Shown piece by piece: positions 11,901 to 21,336 of a stretch of 64,000 nt of DNA (positions are counted from its first letter, which is position 1; every line of letters begins with the position of its first letter). The stretch is taken from positions 6,448,001 through 6,512,000 of the forward strand of contig NC_083513.1 of the NCBI RefSeq assembly GCF_032362555.1, read 5' to 3'. Source of the DNA: Amyelois transitella. Lineage: Eukaryota > Arthropoda > Insecta > Lepidoptera > Pyralidae. Position numbers and translations under genes: made by a program. The notes below the pieces were generated by a model, which did not search any database, was not told where the DNA came from, and saw only the letters and a list, made by a program, of their open reading frames with translations.

Positions 11901-13640
11901 GGTAGTGCTAACCGATCTTGTTCGAACCTCTCTGTAATAAAAATCATATTTCATCAAGGACTTTTTGGAGAAAATATAAATTACTTAAGCAATGGCAATT
12001 CACAGGTTTAAATGAAAATATGTCATATCATACCATGTTGTATAAATAATATTCCTTGTATTCAAACAATTTTTTTTTTATTAATTATTATGGGACATTT
12101 CATCATGAACAACACAATATTTTTTGAGTTCAACTATTCACTGCAAAATGTTGTACATCATTTTAGTGTGAAATTATTTCTACATTCGCTTGCTGAATTT
12201 GCTCTTTCCTTTTTGTAAATAACAATTAAAAATAATAATATTATACTCACTTTTTTTTTTAGATTTCTTTCTGTCGTAAGATCCTTTTCCCATATTTTTG
12301 TTGAATGTTTCCGTAACTGTATTCATAATGTGAAGACTTCTGTCTGCTCCAGCAGCCAAGATATTTTCTCCTGTTGGTTCACAGTGCCGCACTAGGGTTG
12401 GTGGTAATGAATGGCCTTCCCTAAAACATTCATAATAATAATCCATTTAGTTTATTCAAGTACAGGCATGAACTTACTTGGTTTGTTTTTAGTTACTTAA
12501 CTATGTAACATAACCATACAGACGTTAAGACAGTTATAGGATCTGAAAGGTTGCTTAACCTTTCAGATCCTATAACTGTCTTTCGACCAATTTCGTAACT
12601 TCTTATCTCTTCAAAAAATTGGCAGAATCACCAAAAGTCTGGTGGAAGCCATAATATAGAAAAGAAAGAAAGAAAAAAATAAATTAATCTACATACCTTT
12701 TACGTAACAGTCTTGCACCACCATCGGGCATGTCAAAGATCCACAATTTCAATGAGTTATCTCTTGAATTGGTCACCATCAAGGGCTCTGACATCAAGCA
12801 CTGCATACCAGCTATCCGAGATGAGTGGGCCGATTGCACTTGTGACATTACCCTTCTCTCTTCCAAGTCCCACATCACAATGTGACCTGTAGTGCTTCCT
12901 GACACCATCACTGGTGCACCATCCATTCTAAATGACAAACATGTCACTTTGCCCCAATCATGAACAAATTCAACAATTGTTTCATCATAGCGTAAATTAT
13001 GAAGCACTATCTTGTTGTTACCAAAAGCTATAGCCACAACATCCACAGCCGGAGCTGGCTCTATAACAGTCACTGGAGACTTCCATTTCTCAAAAGTATG
13101 GACTAATTTAGAAGTTCGGATATTCCATAACTGTAACTGTCCTTGTCGACTTCCAAGCAATATTTTATTTAGATATGTAGGTGGATGACACATTGTGGTA
13201 ATTTTAAACTGACTTTCGTCAAAATTCAGCTCCAGAAACTCTGTCTCATCTTTGATATCGAAGATTTTTAATATGTTGCCTTCATCTATTGAAATAAGAT
13301 GGGCAGCAAAAGGAAAGAGCAAATGAATGGGCGCTTCATGACCTTTGTAAACGTGTTTTAGCTCACATCCTCGTCTCCATGCATAAATGTTGTTCTCACT
13401 AGCTGTATAAACGTGGTAATTGTCGCCGGCCATACATGTTATGGGGCCTGGATGTTCACCACTCACGCTCAGCAGACGAAACTTGTCGCACCCATAGGTA
13501 TGAAACCACTTTCCTACACTGGTACATAACAAGGTTTCTCCTCGTCTTCTGATATATCTTGCAACAAAAGGCACATGTGTACTAACATAACCTAGAACTC
13601 GCGATCCTGTAAATATTCGACTACTCGACTGTTCTGACAT
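2958..13640 (-). CDS. WDR36: WD repeat-containing protein 36 (UTP21), 8 exons
   Basis: A component of the small-subunit processome in the nucleolus, needed for 18S rRNA maturation; it acts as a scaffold with WD40 beta-propellers. Exons joined by GT-AG sites: 13640-12697, 12420-12251, 11931-11695, 11342-11157, 10696-10501, 4894-4816, 4351-4192, 3658-2958. They sum to 2673 nt, an open frame of 890 aa, close to the usual length for the family. The N-terminal exon contains SRVLGYVSTHVPF and repeated WD-type blades. Exon 7 contains SLSMSPTGDFLATTHVGELG. The last exon (VPKSAPFFLPTIP, PDSGGSVEVM, RDFELAQSYL) is the Utp21 C-terminal domain. I chose the MSEQ start; an in-frame ATG lies 27 nt upstream (13667). 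Intron 5 (about 5.6 kb) carries a nested mariner/RTE insertion. An AATAAA overlaps the stop codon. The family assignment is strong; the splice sites are read by eye. Confidence 0.93.
5806..5852 (+). mobile_element. RTE LINE 3' tail fragment
   Basis: The sequence CTACCCCTCCGGGAAAGAGG followed by CGTGATTTA matches the 3' end of the RTE element at 6857-9483. Only about 45 bp are recognisable. It lies in WDR36 intron 5. Confidence 0.7.
6857..9483 (+). mobile_element. 5'-truncated RTE-type non-LTR retrotransposon
   Basis: This element is inserted inside a mariner. Its open frame runs without a stop from the upstream junction to TGA at 9465-9467, about 870 codons, with no ATG start of its own. The N-terminus retains only the second half of an AP-type endonuclease: GDFNGW near codon 17 and DSDHLL near codon 110; the first catalytic blocks are lost. 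The reverse transcriptase has AGKAAGCD, KNYRGISLL, AGFRKGMG, a YADD active-site box near codon 598, and a C-terminal RWFGHVERM block. The 3' end is CTACCCCTCCGGGAAAGAGG CG followed by a few TATG units rather than poly(A). The open frame implies a recent insertion. Clade assignment to RTE is from family knowledge; a related clade is possible. Confidence 0.9.
9480..10430 (+). pseudogene. Mariner transposase, N-terminus lost, one nonsense codon
   Basis: A D,D34D mariner transposase remnant. The frame begins in the RTE tail and enters mariner at YEWYKAFKSGRD, the end of the helix-turn-helix DNA-binding region. The catalytic blocks TGDETWVYEF, HHDNAPSH and YSPDMAPADFF are all present, with 34 residues between the second and third aspartates. 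A TAA at 10269-10271 interrupts the frame where the minus-strand copy has CAA; the remaining C-terminal frame then runs to TAA at 10428-10430. The N-terminal ~40 codons were lost with the RTE insertion, so this copy cannot encode a full enzyme. Confidence 0.88.
10780..10828 (-). mobile_element. Remnant of GGTAGACAGAGCC-type interspersed repeat
   Basis: A short segment reading TTGGCTTTGTCTTCCTCTAA on the plus strand, then AAACGTGATTATAT. It resembles the reversed 5' part of the repeat seen at 25731 and 46226. Very diverged, in WDR36 intron 4. Confidence 0.35.
12527..12582. repeat. Perfect 26-bp inverted repeat (hairpin) in WDR36 intron 1
   Basis: The arms 12527-12552 and 12557-12582 are exact reverse complements, separated by a 4-base loop (GCTT). 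The arm begins AAGACAGTTATAGG and ends CTGAAAGGTT. A 26-bp stem with no mismatch is far beyond chance for a local window. It could be a recent foldback duplication, the core of a tiny palindromic element or a structured RNA segment; nothing here decides between these. Confidence 0.9.
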
Positions 13641-14428
13641 TTTACGTGTGATGTGATGATGGCTCACAGTAAGAAAATTTAAATCACAGACGAATTATTT
13701 ATTCAATAACTCTGACAAATTTACAAAAAATAAAATCACGTTATTCACGCAGAAAACAACAAATTCAACAACAAACTTCTGTCAAGTCAAGTCAAAAAAT
13801 GACGACTTCATTTCATTTACTCAATGACACACATTGACATTGACGTTATTTGTGGTTGTAGGCAGTGTTGCTCACTCAGATTTTGAAAAAGCGTGTGTTG
13901 AATTAGACACTGAAAAATATTACATTTATTTTGAATTCTTTGATAACTGTAAATCTACTTGTACCACTTCTGGGATGCGCAGCAGCATTTTTCACATAAA
14001 AAAATCTGCGCAGCGTTCATTGAGTCCATTTATTTTGTTCATCATTCGTGCTGGACACTATAGTCTTTTTTAAAGCGAAATGACGACTGTAGAGGAACTA
14101 TGAGAAAAGTAAAAATGCATAAAACGACAATTCTTATTTTTTATTTCATTCAAGTTAAGAGATCATCTGCACGGACAAATATTATATTGTAGTAACCGGT
14201 ACGAATAATAATTTTATTAGTATTTTCATAAAATCGAAGAAATAAAATCGAAGTCGATCTAAACTATAAGAATATACCTGCATACTTTAAAAATTCATTA
14301 AATATTATCAGCTGACTCGTCTGTCATTTCAGAGGATTTTATAAAATGTTACGAAATAAAAGTATGAAAGTAAATGTCACATCTGTTTTATTTTAAAATA
14401 TACACAATTGCTTAAATAAGTTTTATTT
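13641..14428. other. Spacer between WDR36 and SF3A3
   Basis: This 788-bp stretch separates the WDR36 start from the SF3A3 stop on the same strand, so it should hold the WDR36 promoter and the SF3A3 3' flank. I see no further gene. An 80-codon plus-strand frame here shows no resemblance to any family. Confidence 0.5.
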
Positions 14429-17400
14429 TTACAGAAGTCCTTGGCGTTTCAAGTCTTCGTAAGTTTTCCTGTTCACAACATTGCCCTGAGAATCTTCAAA
14501 TTCTTCGTCATTTTCGGCGACAAATCTCTCGCTCTCCTTCTGGTGTTTAATTTTCTCCCACACTGAAAACGGAATCATTAATGATTATATATCTCGTAGC
14601 TACCATAAAATAACTAAAACTCACAGATGATATTACAGCAAAGGAAAACATGGTGACGGAGATTCGCTTGCCCCGGTAGCACGGCAAGCGAGACGCCGTT
14701 TACGCCATAAAGCGATAGTTTTTCGCGCCATGAAATCGGCGTCGCGCGTATAAAGCTACGGGGGCTGAACAAGGGGTCTATTTACTAGGTCAATCTTTAT
14801 TTTTACCTCACTTCCCCACTTTTTGATACGTTAGTACAATTTTTACAAGTGAAAATCAACTTGCTCGTGTAAGACAACGTATGGCATGAGCATGCCGCTA
14901 TTCTATTAACTCTATGGTTAGATGCTAACACATAAACAAATTTACTTATAAGCAAAATTACATTAGCAAAAAGCGCGGTATTCGAAATACTGAGACAACG
15001 CATGTCGTGAGCGTGCCGCAATTCTACCTTTTTATTCTAACGCCTCTGATCCTTCATTAGTGCTATTCTTAACTCTATGGTTACATATGAACAAAATTAT
15101 AACTTACACGCTAGGGCATCCTCAATCTGCGTGACGTTAGCAAAGTGAGCAGTGTTTGGTATTCCAAGACAACGCATGCCGTGAGCGTGCCGCCATTCTG
15201 CGAAGTGCCGTTGGAACGCCTTGGGCCCTTTGTAAGTGTAATTACCGCAGATTTCACAAGTGTAGCTGATATTCAGACCGTGGAGCTTGTACAGCCAGTA
15301 TGGGATGGGCTGTGAATGCGAACGAAATTATGGTAAAATTAATTATGCAATAATTACATTCCTTTATGAGAAGTAGGAGGGTATTAAGTAAGGGACAGGT
15401 CAAGAGTACCCGAAACCGCGGAGCTTGCATGAAGAGAGTTATGAATGTGATGGGATGAAGCGAAGGAAGTATGCAGAGATCATGGCAAATGGAAAGATGT
15501 AGTCTTCCCCTCCGGGAAAGAGGCGTGATTTTATGCATGTATGTAGGAGGCTATTAAAAAAATTCTCCCATTGGCATTCGGATATTTCCATAATGGTGTG
15601 TTAATGCCTACACTTATATACGGGAGTGTGTAATCATTTTGGGTAAAAATTATTTGGTTGGAAAAACAAGGAGTGACTGATCAATCAACGCAAAGTCAAA
15701 ACTATTGGTAAAAATAACCAGAAATTTATCATTAATGGAAATGGAAAATTACAACTAAGAGAGTTTCATGAATACTGTATGAGTGTGCTAAAGCATCGCT
15801 TTTTGCTGCCGTTCGCCGGCCGGCGATATTACGGCTTTCTATATTTATTTTAGTAAAATAGCTGACAATACCTTGCCATCCCAGCCCAGCGGCAGATTCT
15901 TAGGGTTGTACGGCACTTCGTCATCGTCAGAGTCGATATCAGGCGCGGCTGAAGCGTCACTTTCATCTCCGCTGTCGTCTCTGCGCTCGCCGGCCGCGCG
16001 AGCCGCACGACGCGTCACATTCTCTATGGTCGCCGCTCTTGTACTGCTCACTATGCTTGCGAACCTGAGAAAAGTTTTCGGATTGAGAATGGATTGGTGA
16101 TTGAAAAGGTCTACTTACGAATTACGGATGTCATAAAAAGGAGAAAAGTTATTTAACACATGAAATAGTAAAAAGTGGAAATCATACCAAATGCTTAATG
16201 AAAAACCAACTATTTCAATATTTTAAGCAGCGAAGTTCCATGGTTCTACTTTTGAAACGTGAAGTTCTTACAGGGACTGTTTATAAATAGTAGCTAAGTT
16301 TATAATAATTCTGCGTAAGTATATAAATCAAGGCTAATTTACCGATAAACTTGAGCTTCAATAGCAGCAATATCTTTATGCCTTTGTTGAGTAGATGCTT
16401 TAGCTTTGTTTGCGCCTTTCTTTGCGACCAATGACTTATCTAGGGCTGTTTGGCCTTTCGTGATAAATAACCTGAAATTATATGTAAATATAATTGTAAA
16501 AAAATATTAACTAAGTGTAGTAGCGTCTTAAATTCTACTTGGGATTATTATGTTTTGAAAAAAAAATTGCAATAATTACATAGGATTAGTGACACTTTAC
16601 AATATGCCCATACAATCCGTTTTAAAACCTTTACCCTCTTAATAAACAAATAAGCAAGTCATTTTTTTACCTTTGAGCTCTTTCTTCTAAAGTTCCACCA
16701 CACTTCAACCCAAGGGCCATGAGAGCAGACTTTAATCTATCCAGACCTAACGATGCTAACTCTTCCCAAGACGAAAATGCTGACAGATCCAAATGGGCAC
16801 CAACATTTGTTAAGGCACCGCCTGTTTCTTTCTGAAATCGCAATTAAATTTCTCAGAGTATAATTACATATAATTTTAAGGAAAATACAGACAGACATAC
16901 CTACAATATGTACAATTGTAGACATGGTTCAGGAGATACCCACGCCACATCACATACACCAATCAAGGTGAGGTGACACAGCTATGTCCAGAAACAACCG
17001 TACCTTGGTTGAACCTTTTGCATCAGATACTTTAACCTAAATCATGAATGCTTCTTTACTTAAACTATCTTTGTTTCATGTTAGTTCAAGTTTGGATGCC
17101 AAATAAATTTTTTTTTACTTACCGGCCAGCCTGGAAATGTTCCAGCTTCCCATTGCTTAAGAAACTCTTGATGAGCAAGCGCCATTTCCTGGGCCTGATC
17201 TTGCAACGGCTTCACTCTACTCACAAAGTCCTTCAGGTATGTAAGCAATGCTCGGATGTAGTTCCTGTATTCTCCATTCTTACGTTCCCTTGGAATGTCA
17301 AACAGGTGGTCAAATATACTGAGGTAGGTTATGTAGTCTACTTTCTGTAAAAAATAAAAAAAAAACATGTGAATTATATGTCTCAAACTGTTCTCTGGCG

Positions 17401-19885
17401 TGATTATAAATTTACATGGCAACAAAATCTTTAACAGAAAAATTAAACTCACCTCAATTCCTTTTAAATTTATATATTTTTCATAGCATTCATGCAAATC
17501 CAAGTATTTTCCATAGCCTTCCTCATCAGTAAACTCTACAGGAGCTGCAAAAACAGATTTAATAAATTTAATATATAAATAATATTCACTGATTGAGAAA
17601 TAATGTATGGAAATGTTGAAAGGGAAAAGCTTTGATAAAGAGGTTATTTATCAAATTGGCTAATTCACAAATCAGGCCAAAATTATGGCCAATCCTGACA
17701 AAGCTTGCATAAAGAGATTGATAAATGTGGATAAAGCAAAAGTATAAAAATGGAAAAACAAGAGTTTCTGTGGTCACATAACATAACATGGGTTTCCATT
17801 CACCAATTGTTAATTTAAAAAACTCTCTGAACAAATTTTTTTGTCACTTCACACAATCTTCTGAACAAATCATCTTGAAATTATATATAATTTAGAGTCT
17901 GGAGAAGAACATACTTTTTGTACCTGTACCTTCTTTGTGTTCTTCCTGTACAAGCTAGTGAATATTTAAAATTATCTTTCTTTCATCCTAATAGTAAAAT
18001 AAATGATTGCTTACTTGTAAAATCTTCTGCTGGGTTTTCCCTAAGCTTTGCCAACTCCTCAAATTCAACAGACATTGGCACACATATCTGAAAAAGTTAC
18101 AAGTTTAGTGCAGACAACCTTCTTTATGTATATTTAATTTGATATATATTGCCATTGATTACTTGTTTGGTTAGTGGAAAAATATCATTATAATATTTTT
18201 TTTGTCAAATATTTTTATTTGATTTCCAAAAATATGTGCTTTTAATTTGATTATTTCTCTCCTCTGTTCTCTTTCTGTCTTCTGTAGTGTATATTCCTGA
18301 ACTTTCCACTATACTTCCTACATATAATAAACAATTTTTAAACCAAATATCAGGTTTATTCATCATAAATAGTTCATCAGGAAAAATATATACATACATA
18401 TAATAATACATCTTTATCACTTAGAGGATTGACAGATTAAACATATTGTACTTAAATTTTTTTAAATGGGAACTGTGATTGAGTAAGAAAATAATTAATT
18501 TCCAAAATATCATTGTGGTCATGCCACAGATATAAAATAAATACCTCATTAGGATGTTTCCTATGAAACTCCTTAATTTGCTTCAACCTAGAATAAAATT
18601 CCTGAAACTCATTAGGGCCAGACAGAGCAGAGATTTCTTCTTTTCTCAAACCATCTTTGTCTTCATATAGATCCTTGAGTCTTATTGTTGCTTCTATGTA
18701 TCTCTGAAATAAATTTATTTAATAAGTAACAACATCTAAAGTTATACAGATAGATATAAGTTTTTACGACTTGTAGTTAAGTGTTATTGAGATCCAGAAT
18801 TAGAATCAATATGCAAAGAAGATACTTAGAAATTTGATTCCAAAAATCTCTTCTTTTACAATTCTGTTATTATCTTTTATTCATGTCATATGAATAAAAC
18901 ATTCAAGTCATGAATAACAGAATGAGTGAGGCTACTAACATAATTATCATCATTATTTATCATAGTGCAATTAATATCACAAACATTAATAATTACTAGT
19001 ATTTTTAAGTAATGAAATCTGACAATGATATGCATTTGATAATTCACATGTAAATATTGAACTACAAAAATTTTGTCTAGAGATCCCATACAAAGTTAGT
19101 CTGGCAGCAGAGATAAATTTATTACAAACTTTTTTAGACAATGGATTGTTACTTACATCATGCAGATTTTTCAGTCGGTGATCAGCATTGATTGTCTCTC
19201 GGTGCTGGAAAAAAATACGCATTAATAACACATAGATTTGCCAGGTTACAATAAGAAAATGGCCAGACAGACCAGCAAGTTTGGTCTAACTGCCTCTCCT
19301 CTTGGTATGTTGCCAGTTGCACTGTCGGCTACCAATCTTCCAAACCTAGTGTCAGACTCACATTTATCCTACATTAGATATTTTTATTTCTTTTCACTAA
19401 AATCTTTGAGATACAGAATTTCACGACTATGCTTGACAAAATGAACTTTTTGGTTGGTAATTACATGAAATTCCTCTGAAAACTGTAAACACCATTAGCA
19501 ATCCAAGTCATAATCCATATGTCGAGAAGGGCAGGCTAAGTGTACTTGGTATACACATTAATCACACCTCTTTCACAGAAGGGTAAACAGAGAGAATTAG
19601 CTCATTAACAACGGCCTTTTGCATTTTGTCACTGAAATTATAAACACACTTTCGGATCATGGTAATATGCGGAATCAGGTAGGATTCTATAGGAACAGGC
19701 GTGATATATTTCCTAATATCGTAAATATGATTCTAGGTTATGAATTATTAGAGGTTACATTAAAACACAACTACTGTATAAACACTTACACCAGTTTTTT
19801 TGTGCAGTATTTCTTTTACCATAGCATCCATGGTACGTTCTCTCTCTTCATGATAACTTCGTTGTTGTTCTAGTATTGTATCCAT
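14429..19885 (-). CDS. SF3A3: Splicing factor 3A subunit 3 (SF3a60), 11 exons
   Basis: The 60-kDa subunit of SF3a in the U2 snRNP (noisette in flies, Prp9 in yeast), required for pre-spliceosome assembly. Exons: 19885-19790, 19204-19157, 18703-18545, 18087-18015, 17544-17453, 17344-17123, 16831-16671, 16471-16343, 16064-15872, 15309-15108, 14562-14429. The phases agree at every junction; the sum is 1509 nt, 502 aa, essentially the family's normal length. Diagnostic stretches are [67 protein letters not shown] and the C-terminus [14 protein letters not shown]2H2-type zinc finger lies at Cys409, Cys412, His426 and His432. An AATAAA lies just after the stop. Decayed copies of part of exon 10 lie in intron 10. 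Confidence 0.95.
14640..14780. other. GC-rich block in SF3A3 intron 10
   Basis: This ~140-bp block, rich in CG dinucleotides, contrasts with the AT-rich intron around it. It contains short facing repeats (CTTGCC ... GGCAAG). I recognise no coding content; it may be a fragment of a mobile element. Confidence 0.3.
14840..15027 (-). pseudogene. Two decayed duplicates of part of SF3A3 exon 10
   Basis: Segments at about 14954-15027 and 14840-14905 repeat the middle of exon 10 (functional copy 15108-15309). The better copy still reads [20 protein letters not shown] on the minus strand against [19 protein letters not shown] in the real exon. Both are followed by a shared phrase AACTCTATGGTTA that also occurs beside the real exon's donor region (15070-15083), so the duplicated unit included intron sequence. 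The copies have stops and no good splice sites. Confidence 0.75.
15385..15545 (+). mobile_element. RTE LINE 3' fragment in SF3A3 intron 9
   Basis: About 160 bp matching the last part of the RTE element: GTACCCGAAACCGC, GCTTGCATGAAGAGAGTTAT, then TCCCCTCCGGGAAAGAGGCG and a TATG-rich end. Several small indels have destroyed the frame. Confidence 0.85.
15590..15640 (+). mobile_element. Diverged LINE reverse-transcriptase remnant
   Basis: The stretch TTAATGCCTACACTTATATA followed by CGGGAGTG reads LMPTLIYGS, matching the VLVPTLMYGSESW block of the RTE element at 6857-9483. The surrounding sequence has lost the frame. Low-level similarity only. Confidence 0.4.
17660..17750 (+). mobile_element. 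Old RTE-like 3' remnant in SF3A3 intron 4
   Basis: AAAGCTTGCATAAAGAGATT followed by GATAAATGTGGATAAAGCAAAAG is a diverged version of the RTE 3' coding end (GCTTGCATGAAGAGAG...GTGGATGAAGC). There is no intact tail. Confidence 0.45.
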
Positions 19886-20137
19886 TATGCTGGGAGAAAG
19901 TTAGATACAATTTTAATTTGTATGGAAATAATGAAATTTAATCCAAGATAACTGTGCTTTAATAGGTATGTTTTTGAAAACCAAGAAAAGAAGCGAAAAA
20001 TTCGGGAGCGTCCTGAACGTCAAGAAAGACTTTGACGAATGCATTATATGAACGTCAAGTCAATGTAATGACTTTTATGTTTCTTTTAGTCCTTATTGCC
20101 AAGGCTGTGACCTTGCGGCTATCAATCTTATTAATTA

Positions 20138-20390
20138 ACTAGCTCGTGCCCGCGATTTCGTCCGCGTGGAATAGTTATTTTGGGCTTCATTGAAGCCCTC
20201 AAGGATGAATAATTTTCCCTGTTTTTTTTCCATTTTCCATTATTTCTTCGCTCCTAATAGTTGCAGCGTGATGTTATATAGCCTTAAGCCTTTCTCGATA
20301 AATGGTCTATTAAACACAAAAAAAAAATTTCAATTAGAACCAGTCAAACAAACAAACAAACTCTTCAACTTTATAATATTAGTATAGATA
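20138..20390 (+). mobile_element. CTAG...CCCGCGACTTCG-type interspersed repeat
   Basis: Begins AACTAGCTCGTGCCCGCGAT, continues TTCGTCCGCGTGGAA, and ends CTTTATAATATTAGTATAGA. The same start, middle (CGCTCCTAATAGTTGCA, CTCGATAAATGGTCTATT) and end occur at 47500-47942. No coding capacity was recognised; likely a non-autonomous retroelement. Confidence 0.7.
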
Positions 20391-20437
20391 TTACTCGTGA
20401 CCGTGGAAAATGCACTTCAGAAATCGGTTTGTTCCCA

Positions 20438-20590
20438 TTCAGTCACACCCCGATCTGTAACACTGTTACTCAATGGGAAAAAAATTCCCGTTGTGTAGCA
20501 GTGGTACACATTGCAACTATCGTTTTCCCAATGAGTAACACTGTTACACAGTAGCACTTTATATTCCCGATCAGTAACACTTGCGAAGGT
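20438..20590. repeat. Palindromic cluster of GTAACACT motifs
   Basis: Segment 20456-20481 (TGTAACACTGTTACTCAATG and on) is the reverse complement of 20523-20548 with two mismatches, around a ~40-base loop. Further GTAACAC or near copies occur at both outer sides. It may be a small inverted-repeat element; a regulatory role near the two divergent genes is possible but unsupported. Confidence 0.6.
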
Positions 20591-20983
20591 TAAATAAAAC
20601 AAGTGGAAGGATTAAAAATTCATTTAAAATATATATGTGTAACAGAATAAGAGTGTAATATAATAGGAAAAAATATGTGGATAGAATATAAATACACAAT
20701 AAAACAAACTATTCATATGTTTTGTTCGTGCCGTGTGGTTCCCGGCACCAATACAAAAATTAGATTATATGTATTCAGATAGTAAATGTTTACTAGCCCT
20801 TTACAAGAAAAAAATTTGAAGCATTTCTACTACCACTAAGAATCAACATAATTATAGTCGTCATGATGTAAAGTAAAAATGCCCTCATTTAAAATACGTG
20901 AGTCTTAACTTTGGCACACCCGCTAAACCCACATCACTTCATAACGGTTTAAAGTTTTATGCTTGGCAGCATCACCTTCGAAG

Positions 20984-21122
20984 GTCAAAAGTACCCAAAA
21001 CCGCCGAGCTTGCATGAAGAGAGTTATGAAAGTGGATGAAGCAAAGGAAGTATGCAGAGGTCGTGGCAAGTGGAAAGAGGTAGTCTCTGCCTACCCCTCC
21101 GGGAAAGAGGCGTGATTTTATG
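20984..21122 (+). mobile_element. RTE LINE 3' fragment just upstream of glucosidase II beta
   Basis: About 140 bp closely matching the final coding codons and tail of the RTE element at 6857-9483 (AGCTTGCATGAAGAGAG, GTCGTGGCAAGTGGAAAGAG, CTACCCCTCCGGGAAAGAGG CGTGATTTTATGTAT). It ends about 215 bp before the glucosidase start codon. Confidence 0.9.
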
Positions 21123-21336
21123 TATCTCCTTCGATGAATCATGTCGAGTATAAAAAACCTCAATTGATGTTGACATTTGTCACACGTTGACTGACAGCTG
21201 ACAGACAATGACATAATTAGGACTTGTTAGTTTTGTTTTGTCATTTTCTACACGTCTGCTGTTTAATGTCGCCGACAAAATATTTAAACCCAGTTTTGTC
21301 CAAGTAACTGATTATTTTTAAGAAAAGTTACGAATC

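Larger units (their letters stand above)
19886..21336. other. Divergent intergenic region of SF3A3 and glucosidase II beta
   Basis: The two genes are transcribed away from each other across about 1.45 kb, so this region should hold both promoters. It contains a CTAG-type repeat (20138-20390), a palindromic GTAACACT cluster (20438-20590), a fragment ending GTGCCGTGTGGTTCCCGGCA (20718-20760, end of another repeat family) and an RTE 3' tail (20984-21122). I see no further gene. Confidence 0.6.

Noticed and set aside
13641-13667. Upstream ATG for WDR36 giving MSHHHITRK extension
   Set aside because: The MSEQ start 27 nt downstream fits the family N-terminus better; the extension is His-rich and not family-like, though it cannot be excluded.
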